From Symbiodinium natans (taxonomy: Eukaryota > Sar > Dinophyceae > Suessiales > Symbiodiniaceae), in assembly GCA_905221605.1 (NCBI GenBank), contig CAJNDS010002419.1, positions 248,150-312,149 on the forward strand: DNA of 64,000 bases, in the 5' to 3' direction. The notes below the pieces were generated by a model. That model was given only the letters and a program-made list of their open reading frames with translations, did not search any database and was not told where the DNA came from. Position 1 is the stretch's first letter; every line of letters begins with the position of its first letter. Position numbers and translations under genes: made by a program. Below, piece by piece: positions 1 through 12,600 of this stretch.

Positions 1-1896
1 TGCCCGCCAAGCGAGGTATCAGCGACGTTTAAACCAGAGGCTGCTCTCGGAGACGCAGAGATGCGATGAGTTGGAGAACCCTGAGCCACTCAGCCATTGC
101 TGAAGAGCAGCCTGCGACTTGTCGATGCGCGGTCTCAAGGAAGCTCAAGGAACCTGAGACCGCCGCAGCGAATGTGGCGGACGAGGAAGCATGACCAAGC
201 TTCTGCAGAGTTTGCACTCGGTTGGTGAAGTATGGGTCCTGAAAGCAGCAGGCGTAGGAAATCAGGAAGTCGTCGAGGCCTATGTGAGCAGCCACAAGCG
301 CTTGCAAAATCATCCCATGATATCCCATGTGCCTTGAAAGCCCCAGACACCCTTGCAGTCCAAGTGCCATATGCCCAAGTCCAATAGTGGCCCCTTCAAT
401 GCGCAGCCGAAAGTCAGTGTCGAGGCCAATGGGTGGCCGAGCTGTGCCGGCCAAGAAGCCGCAGAAGCACGGCCCTCGGTCCCAGTGAAGTGGTTTCGGT
501 GTGCGGAGATGTTTGTTGCCCAGGCCAGCGCCGCCAATTCCCGAGGCATTGGCCCCAATTACAGTAAGCTGCTTCACGTGACAGCTCTGCAGCTGCTGGA
601 GGCTCCCGCTGCCGACGGGGTGTATGTTCCAAGACAACATCTGGAGGACACAAGCTGGAGTCAGAAGTCGTGACAACATGGGCGTTGTTTTCTGCTGCCA
701 GCGAAGAAGGAGCTGCAAAGACGTGTGCTCACACTTCAGAGAGCTTGGGAGCTCAGATCTTCACAGAAGGTAAAAGTCAGGACAACCTGAAAGTTTCAAA
801 AACGACATGTGACACGCAGCTGCAAGCTGCTCAGTGAATCAGTTTAGCAAAATGGGAGCGGCAAGATGCCGCCATCCACAAGCACTACGTAGAGGCCAAG
901 CGTGAACTGTCCTACGCCAAGCCAGAACTTCTCGTAGGGTGTTGTCTTGTGGATCATCTTTCCGGGTCAGTACTGCGCCCCAAATCCTGGAGCCTGAGCT
1001 GCGGCTCGACCACCGCAAGTGTCAAGGGTCCAAGCCGTATACCGCAGTAGGCCATGAAAGTCGTGAGATACTGAACGAATTTTCAGTGCTCCAAAGGCCT
1101 CAGGTAAGTTTTAAGGCCGCGCTTCCATGGGGCTCACTCCCATCTGTTGCTGCCATGGTGTCTCAATCGCCCTTCGCGATTCTGGGGGTCCAGGCGCGGT
1201 CCTGCTCCATAGGAAAGCTACATTCAGTGTGGTTTTGATCGTGTTCTGGCACTGGTCACAGCCGCTGTTGCTCTGCAGGATTTGGATGCGCCGCCTTCGG
1301 TTATCGAGAGCGCATTTCGTCGCCGAAGTTTAGATTGCCACCCGGACAGGGTTTGCCACAGCTAAGCAGGGATGCTTCGAAGCGCAAGAAATAGAAGGAA
1401 CCCGCGCCAGTGAAAGGACAAAAGACCTGGCGACCCTACGGCCAAAGCAAAATTCGAGGTTTGGCTGTGCAAAGCTGCAGCAATGTAGCGATGAGGTGAT
1501 GTCATGCCTGTATTTTCAGCATAAGGCAGCATAAGGACTAATAGCTGGCCGATAGTGGAAGCCAGACATGCGTGAACATGGCAGGCGCTGGCAGCTGCAA
1601 AGGAGCTTTGGTGCAGTGAGTTCTGTCAGATGTCTCCAGTTCACTCCGTACCACTTTGCTGACCAGGAGACTCTTCTGGATCCGGAGAAGCGTGCCGCCG
1701 CAATATCGGAGGCCAAGCTCTCGCGGGTCGCTCAGGCAAGGAACCAGTCACACAGGGAGATTAGGCACAAGCCCGCCTTGATGTAGGAGAAGTTGGAATA
1801 GTCATTGGCCAGGTACCTTTGCGCCCGCGCCGTGCCGCAGGTGCAGGCCTGCGGGAGCCGGATGTAGCCAGCACCGCGCATTCACAAGCCTTTGAG

Positions 1897-1992
1897 GCCC
1901 CGCTCGAGCACAGCCAGCGAAAAAAGCAGCGGCTACGCCAGCGCCAAAGAAGCCCGACCCTCCAGCAAAGCCCTTCGCTCCACCAGCTCCTG
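1897..1992 (+). CDS. Candidate exon, Ala/Pro/Lys-rich linker
   Basis: An acceptor-like TTTGAG precedes an open stretch that reads as an alternating Ala-Pro-Lys segment (…AKKAAATPAPKKPDPPAKP…). It ends at a strong donor, CTG|GTGAGG. Low-complexity basic proline/alanine linkers like this occur in many dinoflagellate nuclear proteins. The neighbouring sequence (about 2,030-2,130) can be read in another frame but has no clear acceptor. No function can be assigned. It may belong to the same gene as the basic exon at 2,965. Confidence 0.35.
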
Positions 1993-2964
1993 GTGAGGAC
2001 CACAATGGCCTTGCCGTTTGATCGGTTGAAATCATTGAAATCCAATATCGTGCGCCAGGAAAGGCCACCACCAAGAGCATCTTGTCCCGACCCGGAGAGC
2101 CTTGGCCCTGAGATGGCTCGCAATTCTCCTACTTTTTCGGGCAGCTCTATTCGCATGCGTCACCTTGCACGTACAGCTCAAAGATGAGAGGAAAGTTGCT
2201 GCGGGCATTTTCTTCAGACATCTTGAAAGACAGCGGGAGAAGAAGGCCTTTCCCGAGCTCAACATAACATGAAAAAGTCAAGCCAGGCAAGGCCAGGAAC
2301 CTGTTTGATGGAGACACAGACACTTGTGTGCAGGAGCCGCATCGAGAGTTCCTGCTCCCCCATGGGCCATTCAAGACCGTCGGGGAGGATGGGCGGTCCG
2401 ACCTGCGTCGCACCACCTTCAGGCTTGCAAGGGTTTCTGCAGCAGGCGAGGACGACAAAGAAGCGTCCTGCCCAGCCCTCTGCAACCAGGCAAGCTTTTC
2501 CTCGTGCGCTATGCGTTGGAATGCTGATGAACATGTTGAACCAGACAATGGGAGCTGCTTAGTCCATGGCCTAGTCCTTGATAAAGGAGGGATGTGTGTC
2601 ACTTACTGGGATGCAGGGCTCCAAAGCTGGGCCGATCTGGACTGCAAGACGGTGTGGGCGTCTCTGGCAAGGCAACGCTCTGTTCGGAGGACGTTCTGTT
2701 CGGAGGGTGCAGGCTCATGCTAGACTCGGCTTGCAGGTGAAACGAATCGCCGAAGCGGTGCAAGTGCAGCCTGCACCACCATGGATCGGAGGCCCCCACC
2801 GCAAACAAATCATAACACATTGACGCTTGCTCTGAATTTCTGCTCTTGGCAAGGTGAAACCCGCGAAGCACCCCAAAGTCAAAGGGTGCCAGCAGTGACT
2901 CCGCAGGCGGCATCAGCAGCAGCTGGTTGCTTGCGCTGCACTTTGACGGATTCCCTTCTGTCAG

Positions 2965-3285
2965 GTGTCGGAACCTGAGCCGCCGGCGCGCAGAAAACGC
3001 GATTCGGGCACCGCGGATGCGCGGCGCTCTCCTTCGAGAGTCAAGGTGGAACACTCTGCCACACGCTTCCCGCCCTTGCCGCTGCTGCTGCCAGCGACGG
3101 CAGACCACGGCGCGCTTGCTACAGCCATCGCGGGGGCGACGGGTGCCAAAGCCTCTGATGCTCGAGTGCTTGCTCGGGTGGTGGCAGTGCTTCGGGGGTG
3201 TGGAGGCCAGGCATCTTTGGCGTCACTTACACAGAATCCGAAACGACTGAAACGAATCTTGGCCCGGTACCCTCGGCTCATCGAT
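2965..3285 (+). CDS. Candidate exon of basic protein with winged-helix-like C-terminus
   Basis: A clean acceptor (CCCTTCTGTCAG) opens a stop-free frame of about 107 residues that ends near a GT donor after CTCATCGAT. The first part is charged and disordered (SEPEPPARRKRDSG…). The second half has the pattern of a small helix-turn-helix or winged-helix domain: LARVVAVLRGCGGQASLAS, then an Asn-Pro-Lys turn and ILARYPRLIDVQ. The same kind of layout (helix, GG turn, 'L..L..NP', 'YP.L..V') recurs in dinoflagellate nucleic-acid-associated proteins, but I cannot name a family. No other exon of this gene is certain. Confidence 0.45.
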
Positions 3286-4908
3286 GTGCAACTCGGCATT
3301 GCCAGCATAGACATCAGATGGTTCCAGGCTAAGGCCGTTGCAGCATGTGTTTGTGGTGATTGTCACAGGCTAAGCCTTCCAACCTGAAGCAAAAACCAGG
3401 TATCTGCCCGGCAAGTTCAATGCCACGCAGACTTTACAGGCCAGGGCAGTGCATTTTAACCACACCGGGTCCACAGAATCTATGTGCCTCTGGGTTCATC
3501 GTGCAGGATTTATCCTGAACCTTCTGACTATCGTATACTACATTTCCACATTCCAAACTATAGGGCTAGTAGATGCATGCGGACATTTACCTCGACTATC
3601 TTCTATATGGGCGGTTGAATGTCCAAGTTGACCGTGGAAACTCCATATACTTTCAGCATAGTCAGATGGCAATCTCCGCCGAAAGCTTCGACACTAGACA
3701 TGCGCATGGAGGTCACCGCTTTGAAAAGCGGATGTGGACCGAACCTCCTTGAAAAATATAGGATGTGCATTTGCATGCAAAGCCGTATGCAGAGAAGCTT
3801 TTCTATCAACGAATTGTGGAATATCCATCATGTGGTTTGTAGGGGTCGAGTCCCCGTTAAGGACCTGGATACAAAAAGGAGTCTTAATGGCCACTTGCCT
3901 AACATGGCATATGCCGACAGGCTCTTCTCGATGTATTTAGTGTTTACAATAAGACTTACGCAGAAGCAATAAGAAAGATTGCCCATAACACAAACAAAGT
4001 AGGATGTGGCAGACGCGCGCACTTGCCTAGTCGCGCAGGTGCACGCTCGATTGCGAGGGGCAGAGCTGCAGCAGGCGAAAGAGGATGAGCAAGCACGGAT
4101 GAAGGTGCCCGGCCTGCCTTAGCCAGCTGTGCAGACCTGACTGCACGTTGGCTTAGATGGCATGTTTTGTGTTGTTTTGTGTTCCACACTGGCAACGTTT
4201 GCTGTCTACAGCGGTCGGTCCGTAGGCTGAGCCTGTCACAGCGTCAAGGGCTCGGCCTCAGCCACCTCCACCAGGCTGCGCTGCATCCCACACATTTCCA
4301 TGCTCTGGGAATCTCTGGGGGCTTCAGTGACACCTTGGGAGTGGACCACAGGTGGTCACATTGTCTTCACATTGTTGTTGTCAGGAGCCCGTGTGGTGGT
4401 GAAAAGGCAGCGCTTGTTCAGGACCAGGACTGGCAGCCCTCTGTACCGGTATGTACTAGGTGAGCCTACGAACCTCTGTACCCGTAAGGACTTGGTAAGT
4501 CTACTAACTACTATCTTTGTAAAATGAGACTGTCTGAGATGCCAGAGGCCTCAGCGAAGGCCTCTGCAGCGGGCAAAGCCCTGGGTTGTTGAAGTGGTCT
4601 GCCCCTGAGGTTGCTATGGGCTTGGCTCGCTTCTGTTCCCATTTTCTAGAAAGAGATGGTTGTGAGCACCTGCTTCGTCGGACTTCGGCTGGGAAGATGA
4701 GGATTCCTCTGACGACGGCTCCTGCGGCTTTGCCATGGAGACGCCCCAGAGCAACTTGGCAGAGGGCTTTCCAGAGCACGGGAGGCTCTGCAATCCATAA
4801 GTCCATAAGCCCACGTGGTGCAGAGGTGATGAGACTGGGGTCCCCAACACTTCGCCGAGCAATGCTTCTGCAGAGGCCGCGTTGTGAGATGACTCTCTTC
4901 GTGTGTAG
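3286..4908. other. No confident gene; AT-richer stretch 3.45-4.0 kb
   Basis: No convincing exon was seen. About 3,440-4,000 is visibly more AT-rich than its surroundings, with short overlapping open frames on both strands. The rest has no repeat or domain signal that I recognise. Confidence 0.4.
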
Positions 4909-5190
4909 GATGGAGAGAGGGAAATTGTCGAGGCCAATGGCAGTGACAACATGCTTCTGAGGGCCTATGCCCATGCAGTGGGAAAGTGGAAGGCGGGAGA
5001 TGGCAGAGACTTCGCGAATAAATTGCTAGGAGGTGACTTGTAGCAGCTTGTCAATGAGGCTGCACACGAGTCTGTGGGCACCGCCGTTCGGCGCTGGGGA
5101 CTCAGCAGGCTAGACATTGACCGACAGAGACCGACAGAGGCCACCAATAACTTGAGCAAGACCGAGCTGCTGCGGAGAGTACAAACGTGA
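4909..5190 (+). pseudogene. Exon-like open frame interrupted by an in-frame TAG
   Basis: After an acceptor-like GTGTGTAG the frame reads as natural helical protein (…NMLLRAYAHAVGKWKAGDG, then FANKLLG). It meets TAG at 5,041-5,043 and continues sensibly in the same frame (QLVNEA, then AVRRWGLSRLDID and LSKTELLRRVQT) up to a second stop near 5,190. The continuity on both sides of the TAG suggests a coding segment inactivated by a stop, or two exons around an intron too short to be normal (14 nt between GTGACT and GTAGCAG). The family is not recognised. Confidence 0.35.
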
Positions 5191-6939
5191 GAGGTGAGGC
5201 ATGACAGGCACCAAAGCGGGGGGGGGCCTCCCGACATGATCCGCGTACCAAGATATTTGAGCAGGAGCTGCAATGTATGTTCTGCACTTGGCAGGGCGGC
5301 GGTAGGTGACCGCTTCAGAGCCGGGGGATGGGGATGGGAGAATATCTGTTGGTGTCTGCGCTCGTTTCCGAGACAAACTGCTGCTGCGCAAGTTGCGGTG
5401 GAAGGATTTGGGCCTTAACCAAAGCCAAGGCGGCAAGCAATCGGCAAGCAATCGGCATTCCATCGCAACGAAAACAGGAGCTTCGCCACTTTTGCGCGCG
5501 ACTGCCCGAAGCTTTGCGGTGTGTTTTCGCCACGTTTCAGCAAGTTTTTGCTTGGAGGAGCTCCGCACAAACCGCCACAAATCTAAAGTGCAGCAGCGAA
5601 ACAAATGCGAGGGTTAGCTTTTCACGCCATGAGACCCTGAATGCAAGGAGCGAGCATTCTGTGTCTCCTATGAGGTCATGATCCCTCTTTCTTCGGCTTC
5701 TTTCATGTCTCTTCAGGGGGCCTCTTTTGTTTGACTTCTCGAACATACCGGGCTTGCTATGATGTTGATTTTTAAGGTTACTTTCTGCTTCTCCCTGCTG
5801 GCGGGCTGGGACTCCTACGACCAGGACACCCCTCCTTGTTGTACTCCTTCGACGTTGCATCGAAGGCGCCCGTGACCATTTGTTGTGGGACACTCAAGGC
5901 ATGCGGAAACATGGCCCCCTCAGGTGCTATACGAGTATGTCCCGACGGAAGAACGATGTGTTGTCATGTGGTCGCCAGCCTGTCCGGAAGTGAGTCGCAC
6001 CTGCATTACGCGCATTTCAGAAGGATGGGTGTGTCGTCCAGGTTCAGGTGTTTCTCACACTGCAGTGCCTAGGAATGCAGCGCTTTGGACGGTTTTACCC
6101 CTGCCTCCCGAAGCGAATCCTGACGAGGCGCGCCAGGCTTGTAGGCCAGCACGAAAGGTTCTGAACATGTCCCGGTCGGGGAGTTTCGGGCCGCGTCCAC
6201 CAATCTCTCTGTACTGTAGGCTCCCTCAACGCCTGAAGTCGTCGAAGACGAAGATGAAGAAGCAGGGGAGGCCATGGGCCTTCCTGCATGCAGTCTCTTG
6301 CTCGATGTCGGTGCCACGATCAATTCGCAAATTCAATTTCTGCCCGTTGATGTATGATTAATGTAAGAAGCCTGTAAAGCTTTACCACCTGCTCAGGACT
6401 CCGACAGTGATGCCACGGACATCGTGGCTTTGCAAGCATGTTGGCAGCGCAGAACTTCAACGCAGGTGCCATGAGGGCGCATGCTCCGCCTTCGTGTTTG
6501 CCTGAGGATCGCTTGATCTGTGATGCCGCTGCAGAAGCTGGTGTCCAGCTGGATGGTCCTCACGATGGTCCACAGTGCGCAGCATCCGACGAGCAAAATC
6601 AATAAGATGCATCTGCATTCGTGCTGCTGGATGCGTTTGATCTTCTGAGAGCTTATATCGAGTGATTCCCGGCATGCCTGCGGCAATTCTCGTGTGTGCA
6701 GTGGCTGTGCTATGTCATGTCACATTTACGGTTGACTGTAAAGCACCCTAAACGCTGTGACCCGTTTCCTCGTGCGAGTGTGAGCGAAATACCACGAAAC
6801 ACCAAATACTATGCCAGCGTAGACCCCGCGCAGTGAGAGACCGTGGGACGTGAAAAGAGCATTCCCATGCTGCATGAGCGACGCGAATCCGGCGATCTCG
6901 CCCCCCTGAAGGTGGACATTAGAGTCCCTTAATGTTGAC

Positions 6940-7046
6940 TCCAAAGACAGTTTCGCATTTCGCGAGCCCAGACGTCCAAAAGTGAAGACCGTTTAGCATC
7001 TCGCGAGCCGAAGTCCAAAGCAATGACGGTTTCAAAGATGGCGAGT
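6940..7046. repeat. Degenerate ~40-bp tandem repeat (about three copies)
   Basis: The elements 'TCCAAAG/A…', 'GACNGTTT' and 'TCTCGCGAGCC' recur in order about three times with drift. Examples are TTTCGCGAGCCCAGACGTCC and the later CTCGCGAGCCGAAGTCC. The copies are diverged, so the unit length is approximate. Confidence 0.5.
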
Positions 7047-8996
7047 GCGGCCACGCCCGCGAGCTGCGCCCAAGCGCGCCGCCATGCGCTGCGCGCGCGC
7101 ACGCCATCGCGGCCACATCTACCTATTCACCCCTCCTGCCCGCGACGCTGGAACTCCTGAGTGCCTTAGTGTGCCAAAACATTGCTCTGCAATACTTGCG
7201 TGTTACCTTGCTCATGGCCCGATACCCCGGCCTTCACTGCCTTTGTTCTTCACTGAACTTTGAGGCCTTGGCTGCTGAGCAGAGGAATTCCCGCTGTTCG
7301 CTGTTGGTAGCTGTTTGCTTTCAGCACTTTGTCGCCCGGTGAAGCAGATGTGCCATTGTAACGTAGCGCATGTGCAGGACAAGTTTCCTGGGCAGGCTTG
7401 GGGCTTCGACGGCACGCAGTGACTTTCCACACGCTTTCTCTTCTGCGCGGGTGAGGTTGCCCGCCGATCCGCCGTCGCCAGTGCCGGAAGAGCCGGCATC
7501 ATGCTCACAGTGTTTCCTTGTCCATTCTGGGCCACGGCATCATCCAAACCGAATTCTGTAGGGGCGGTACATGGTATGGGTTTGAAGTTTGAAGCAACGC
7601 CTGTGACGGCCTACGGGCCAGTTCGCACCTTCGTTGCTGAGGCACAGGAAGACAGCTACCCCTGGTGGATGCCCAGCTGCTGGAAACTAAGTGGCCATCA
7701 CTATCACGCAGCTCGCGTGCGGCGCAGTGTGTCGCTGTCCTATATTTTCGTAAGTCCAAAAAAGATGTGTATGCTCACCAGGTGGCTGCACGCCCATGAC
7801 GAGACTCACGCAGCTGCCATGTGAGGCAGATTCGCGCAGTTGCAGTTTGCTCATCCTGGCTAGTGGATGTTCGAAGGCACGGGGTGAGATCCTTGACTGC
7901 GAGCCCGCAGCACCAACAGCAGCCATGGCCGCCACAAGCGAGAGCGCTGGCCAAGAGGATTTCCTTACTGCCCGACCCTTGGAAACCCTACGACATCATC
8001 TGCGGCCGGGAATTTCTGGGGCACATCTGGGTGCGCGTGGGCACAGGTACAGGAGGAGCAGTGGGAGACTCAGACTTGAGCGCTTGAAGTGCTGTGCTGT
8101 GGGAATCTTGCAGAGCCGTGTTGCGCAGGGTCAATGCCTTGATGCGGCTCTGTGCAAAGTGGACCGATGGAGATCGTGGACTCAATGTCGAGGCCGTCAG
8201 CCGGCTGAGAGTGCAGATGGCACCGAAGGGAGCCGAACAAAAGCACACTTGAGCATCGACTGTGTAACTGCTGCTAGTGGTTCTAGTGGTTCTAGTGACT
8301 GAGATCTGAGGTTGCGCCAGATCCCTTCCTACCTCCAGTGCTCCAGGAAGAGCTGAGGCACGGCAAACATATGCGGAAGTTCATGCGGGCCGGGAAACGT
8401 GGGCCAGCATGGTGGGGTCCTTTTGCCAGGACATACAGCCGACAGAGGCATTTCTCAAGAGATCAATCTCGAGAGTCGGACGACAGCAGGCAGCGATGCA
8501 GCGACCGGAATTCCTTGCGCTCAAAGCGCCGAATAGCACTTTTTGCAGGGCATTTGCCAACCTGAACTTGCCACACTCGCCCCACAAGACCTCCAAGTGC
8601 GCCGACCCAGCTGCTTGCTTGTCTCGGCTGCCAGAATCACTCGTAATTTACATCGCCGCGCTTGACCTTTGCCAAGGAAGTCTGCAACAGTGAATATAGC
8701 GGGCAGTGCTGCATCAAGGGAGAGCGATGGTCAGGCACCGTATGGCACCATGGGTCCCGCTACCGGAAATATACATAAGTCATATACAAAGAAGATGCAG
8801 GGTCCGGCCATACAGGGACGACATCGAGCGTGGCTCTCGGAGCGTGGACTGGAGCACGCCGGATCTGTCTAAAGCAATCCTGTCGTGATTCTCCTCATGA
8901 CATGCTTGGACGAAGGCGCTCAGCGTGACTTCGAGCCGTCAGCGCAGGCTGAATGAGTTTCATGTGCTGTTAAGATGGAGATCGGATCTCCCATTC

Positions 8997-9030
8997 TTTT
9001 TTTTTTTTTTTTTGGGGGGGGGGGGGGGGG
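8997..9030. repeat. Poly-T / poly-G homopolymer junction
   Basis: About 17 T are followed directly by about 17 G. Exact lengths in such runs are prone to assembly error. Confidence 0.9.
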
Positions 9031-9171
9031 TGTTGTTGAACGCGACATCTGCCATGCTAGGCTGCTGGGCTGTGGTTGGGAAACGCGTGTGAACGTTGCC
9101 TGACCCATTTCTTGGGGACTGAGGTCACTTCAGGATGTGTAGTCCCATTCATGTGTGCATCATCAGATTGG

Positions 9172-9419
9172 GAGGAAAGATGTCTTTTGCAGTGGCCCTC
9201 CGAGCACCGATGCCTGAATACATCGAAAGGCAGCACCGGCTGCTGGGGCCGAAGAAGGGCCTCGCTGCTTGGGCCCTGGTCGTTGGTTCCTCGTTGCTTC
9301 CGTGGAAGGGTGCCATGTGCCTCATGTTTGAGGTGCATTTCGGCCACGAGAACTGGAATATGGTGACGAACTCGTTTCCAGAGTGTATGATGCAAGCGGC
9401 ACACAACACACGGCAGTAA
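9172..9419 (+). CDS. Candidate exon, hypothetical protein with hydrophobic segment
   Basis: The open frame starting at an ATG near 9,178 reads MSFAVALRAPMPEYIERQH and then a hydrophobic stretch (GLAAWALVVGSSLLPW), ending at TAA 9,417-9,419. The alternation of a charged helix and an apolar segment looks protein-like, possibly one membrane span. The opposite frames are also open, no splice signal decides the matter, and no family is recognised. Confidence 0.3.
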
Positions 9420-10675
9420 ATGTGAATGTGGAAATCTTGTTATCAATGCCCGGGCTGGGGCATCTTCATGTGGAGCCGTTGCAGGTGCTTAGTATGATGA
9501 TTGGCATCCGGATGTCCGTGGGGCGTTCCGGGCACGCCATGCATGGGTCAATTATCGCTTAACAAGTCGCTAGACCATCCCTGCTCGGATGTGAATCGCC
9601 TGTTGATTTTGCCTGATGTCGCGCATGAAGGGCTTCAATGCCGATGGTGCAGGCAAGAGCTGCATAGAGAGCTGCAGCCCGTTGACTTCATCATGAAGGA
9701 TTCGCTGTGTTGTTAGCTGCTTCTTTGTGTAAGTGCTCATCTCGGAAGCGGGGTGCAGCATGGGGCTGCACCTCTGTGGTTGTCATGCAAGTTGACACCT
9801 TGACTTTTCAAAGCAGAAGCTGTCCTGCAACATCCTGCAAGATTGCAGTGGGACTTCCTCAGCAATCTAGCCACCATGCACGTGTTTGGCTGCAATCGCT
9901 TGGGCTGCAGAGCGGGCGTTTGACTAGACATGGTACTTGCACATGTGTCTTGTAGCATTACTGTTTTAGATCCGCTCCGATCCACACGGTCAGCTCTAGT
10001 ACACATTCGTACACGGCAGTTCAAGACAGTCGTCTCAGTCGGCTCGGTCATGCATTCCCCATGGACATGGCATAGAAGCTGGTCCCAGGATTGCTGACCC
10101 CCATGTGGGCTGTTGGCAACTATCCTCGAAATACTTAGCTTAGCCACCATTTGTCAGGGCTTTCTGTGCCTTCGTTCGAGTGCCTTGGCCATTGCCTGGT
10201 GGCATAGCTGCTGGCAGCCGAGCGACCGCTTTACTGGTCGAGCGCCTTGGCTCCCCACAAGCAGCAGTCGCTGACAAACCAACCTAAACCGAAGGGCACA
10301 CGATGCACCATGAACAGAGCATGCTATTCTCCAAAGATTCGTTTAGGGATCGCGGAAAGTGTTAACTTCTCCTGCGAGTCATCTGGGTGCGTGACAACAA
10401 CATGTCCCTGAGGTGACGCTGCTGGAAGCGGTGGCCGGCAACACCTCGTTTGTGGGCTAAAGATGCCTGATCCGCGGCAGCATTTCGCAGCTTTCCTTGC
10501 CTTGAGCCTCTTGTGCCCTTTTGCACTTGCTTCTCGAACAAGAAATGCATTGAGCTCGAAGTTATTACGCCTCACACTGTGTGGGGTTTCACATGGTTTC
10601 AGCTTCTGCTGTCCCAGCCTTCCATGAGTGCATCTTTTTTGCTCCCAGCCTTCCGTGCCCTCCTCTGATAGCCCA

Positions 10676-12600
10676 GGATGAGGAGTTTGATCCTTGGGCA
10701 ACGGCCGTGGCAGATGGAACTTCCTCTGCTTTGAAAAAGGCAACCAAGAAGAAGCTGCTTGGCAGGAAAACATCAGTGGTGCTAAGGCTGCTGTAAGGTC
10801 TTGTTCAATGACCCTTTGGACAGAAGTACAAGCCACATAAACAACAGCATCGCAAACAACTACGCTGCAGCGATTGCTGGGGGCACTAGACCTCACGACA
10901 CGATACGACACGCCCTGCAGCCTCAGGGACGTCTGGGGCAGCTTCAGAGCGGGAGAAGCCGAAGCGCTCAGCGACTCCGAAGCCGCAAAGGCAAAGCCAG
11001 GCTGGGGAGGGGTTGAGGGGGGCGGGCGGTATGGAAGTGTTCTGAGGGCCTAGGGGAGAGATGGAGAGATCACCTCACCAGCTACGGAAGTGCAAGAGCC
11101 TGCCGTGCTTGTGCACAGGATCTGGAAAGAAGAAGAAGGGCGACAAGAAGGCACTGGTTCCATGGGGGTTCCATGGCCGGCGCGTGCAAGTGCAGTCCGC
11201 ATTTCGTTGCGCGAGAGCTTTTCCCGCCCTGCAGCCTAGCGGCCCTTCTGGACCAAACTTGGCGAGAAGAAGTGGCCTTGCAGCAGGGCGTGCTTGCATC
11301 TGATTGACGAAAGGGCGCTATGTACGCATGCTGCCTATTCTGTCTGTTCATGCCATAAGGAGTCATGGATCACAAAATTTCCGGTTCTGTGGAGTCCTGG
11401 AGCAACACTTACGGCACCTCGACTGCAGAGAGCCAAGAGAGCCACTCTGGCCTCAGGGGATCCGAAACCTCTGCGAGGTTGGATTCGACCATATCAGCAT
11501 GTGGGCCACCCGAAGGCAAACAAACATGGAGGCCTCGCTTTGATTCTTACTTAGAACTCTTTGGTTGATGATGCCAAGTGGTTGATCCGATGCCTGTTGC
11601 TTGCTGTCATGCAAGAGACGCAGGCCAACCAGCCAAAAGCGCGTGCATGAGTCCAGAAGTCATGAGCATGTGCAGGCAAGCTCTACATCCATGCGAAAGA
11701 CCTCGTAGGCGGCATAGGGCAGCTGGGCAGCAGATGTCCGCCGAGACGTTTCCCCACAGCTTTTCATACTTGGTGGAAGTTGAATAATTTGAATAGCACG
11801 AGATGTCAAGAGGTTTCTGCCCACCGGGGCGGCTGTAGAGTTCTACGTCTTTGAAGACGATGCCGGTCTTGGTGCAGAGGAGTGTGCACTCGCAGAGTGG
11901 TAGCTTGGCCGCCTCTCTGAATCTCATGCTTTCGCGCGCATCTTGCAGTTCCGCGACCTTTTCGATGGCAGCTGAGGAGTGGCAAAGCGGGAAAGGGCTG
12001 GGGTTCCAAAGGTTGGGATGCGGGCAAAGGATGGGGCAAGGGCATGTGGGATATGAGCAAAGGCTGGGCGAAAGGCATGTGGGGTGGTTTTGATGGCTGG
12101 CCCGCTGGTGGCAAGAAAGGCTGGGATGGTGGCAAAGGACATCTTAGCTGTGTGGCGGCGAATGTGATTAGATGCAACATGCAATTATGCCGAAGCAGTA
12201 TGCAGGATTCGGTGGTGGTAAGGGCAAAAGCTCTGGAAAGGGAGAGCCGCTTGGCTGCTTGTTGTGTAGAGCACTTCAACATGTGAGTCCTGAGTTTTGC
12301 AGGTGGGGCGGCAAAGATCGCGTGAAAGGAGGCGGCCAGTATCTCTCAGTCAGTAACAAGAGCGGCGCATGGGAGCAATGCCACAGGATGACGGACTGGA
12401 TCCTGACTTATCTTTTTGTAAGCCAGCCAAAAAAACCGCCGAAGGCAAGGGTGAAGGTGACAAGGGCGACGGTGGCCGAGGTGCCGTTTTTTTCGCATCC
12501 CCAGTCATGAGCTTCCAAGTTTGCAGTGCCCTTGGATTGGGGTCTTGAAAACCGTGCCGAAGGTACCAAAGATGGCAAGGGCAAGCACTCTTCCAAAGGC
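10676..12600 (+). CDS. Gly/Lys/Trp-rich protein, several exons
   Basis: Exon 10,676-10,780 starts after acceptor TAGCCCAG and reads DEEFDPWATAVADGTSSAL followed by a Lys-rich tail. Around 10,940-11,010 an acidic/Ala segment ends in AKAKPGWGG. The clearest exon is 11,972-12,146 (acceptor GATGGCAG): it reads as a repetitive KGWGSKGWDAGKGWGKG… array with Trp in almost every unit. Similar Gly/Lys pieces follow at about 12,185-12,250 (YAGFGGGKGKSSGKGE), about 12,427-12,490 (KPAKKTAEGKGEGDKG) and about 12,560-12,600. Such KGW/GK-rich low-complexity proteins are common in dinoflagellates and may bind nucleic acid, but the function is inferred only from composition. Joining all pieces into one gene is an assumption. 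A 230-residue antisense open frame (12,350-13,042, minus) covers part of the region and looks like a shadow. Confidence 0.5.

Larger units (their letters stand above)
5191..10675. other. Low-information region with weak exon candidates
   Basis: No domain was recognised. Weak candidates on the + strand are about 7,935-8,085 (LLPDPWKPYDIICGREFLGH…) and about 9,172-9,419 (listed separately). The remainder is short overlapping open frames on both strands, a degenerate repeat near 7.0 kb and a T/G homopolymer near 9.0 kb. Confidence 0.4.

Noticed and set aside
29-718. 229-codon minus frame
   Set aside because: No domain, no splice or start support, and overlapping + frames are also open; length is borderline for chance at this base composition.
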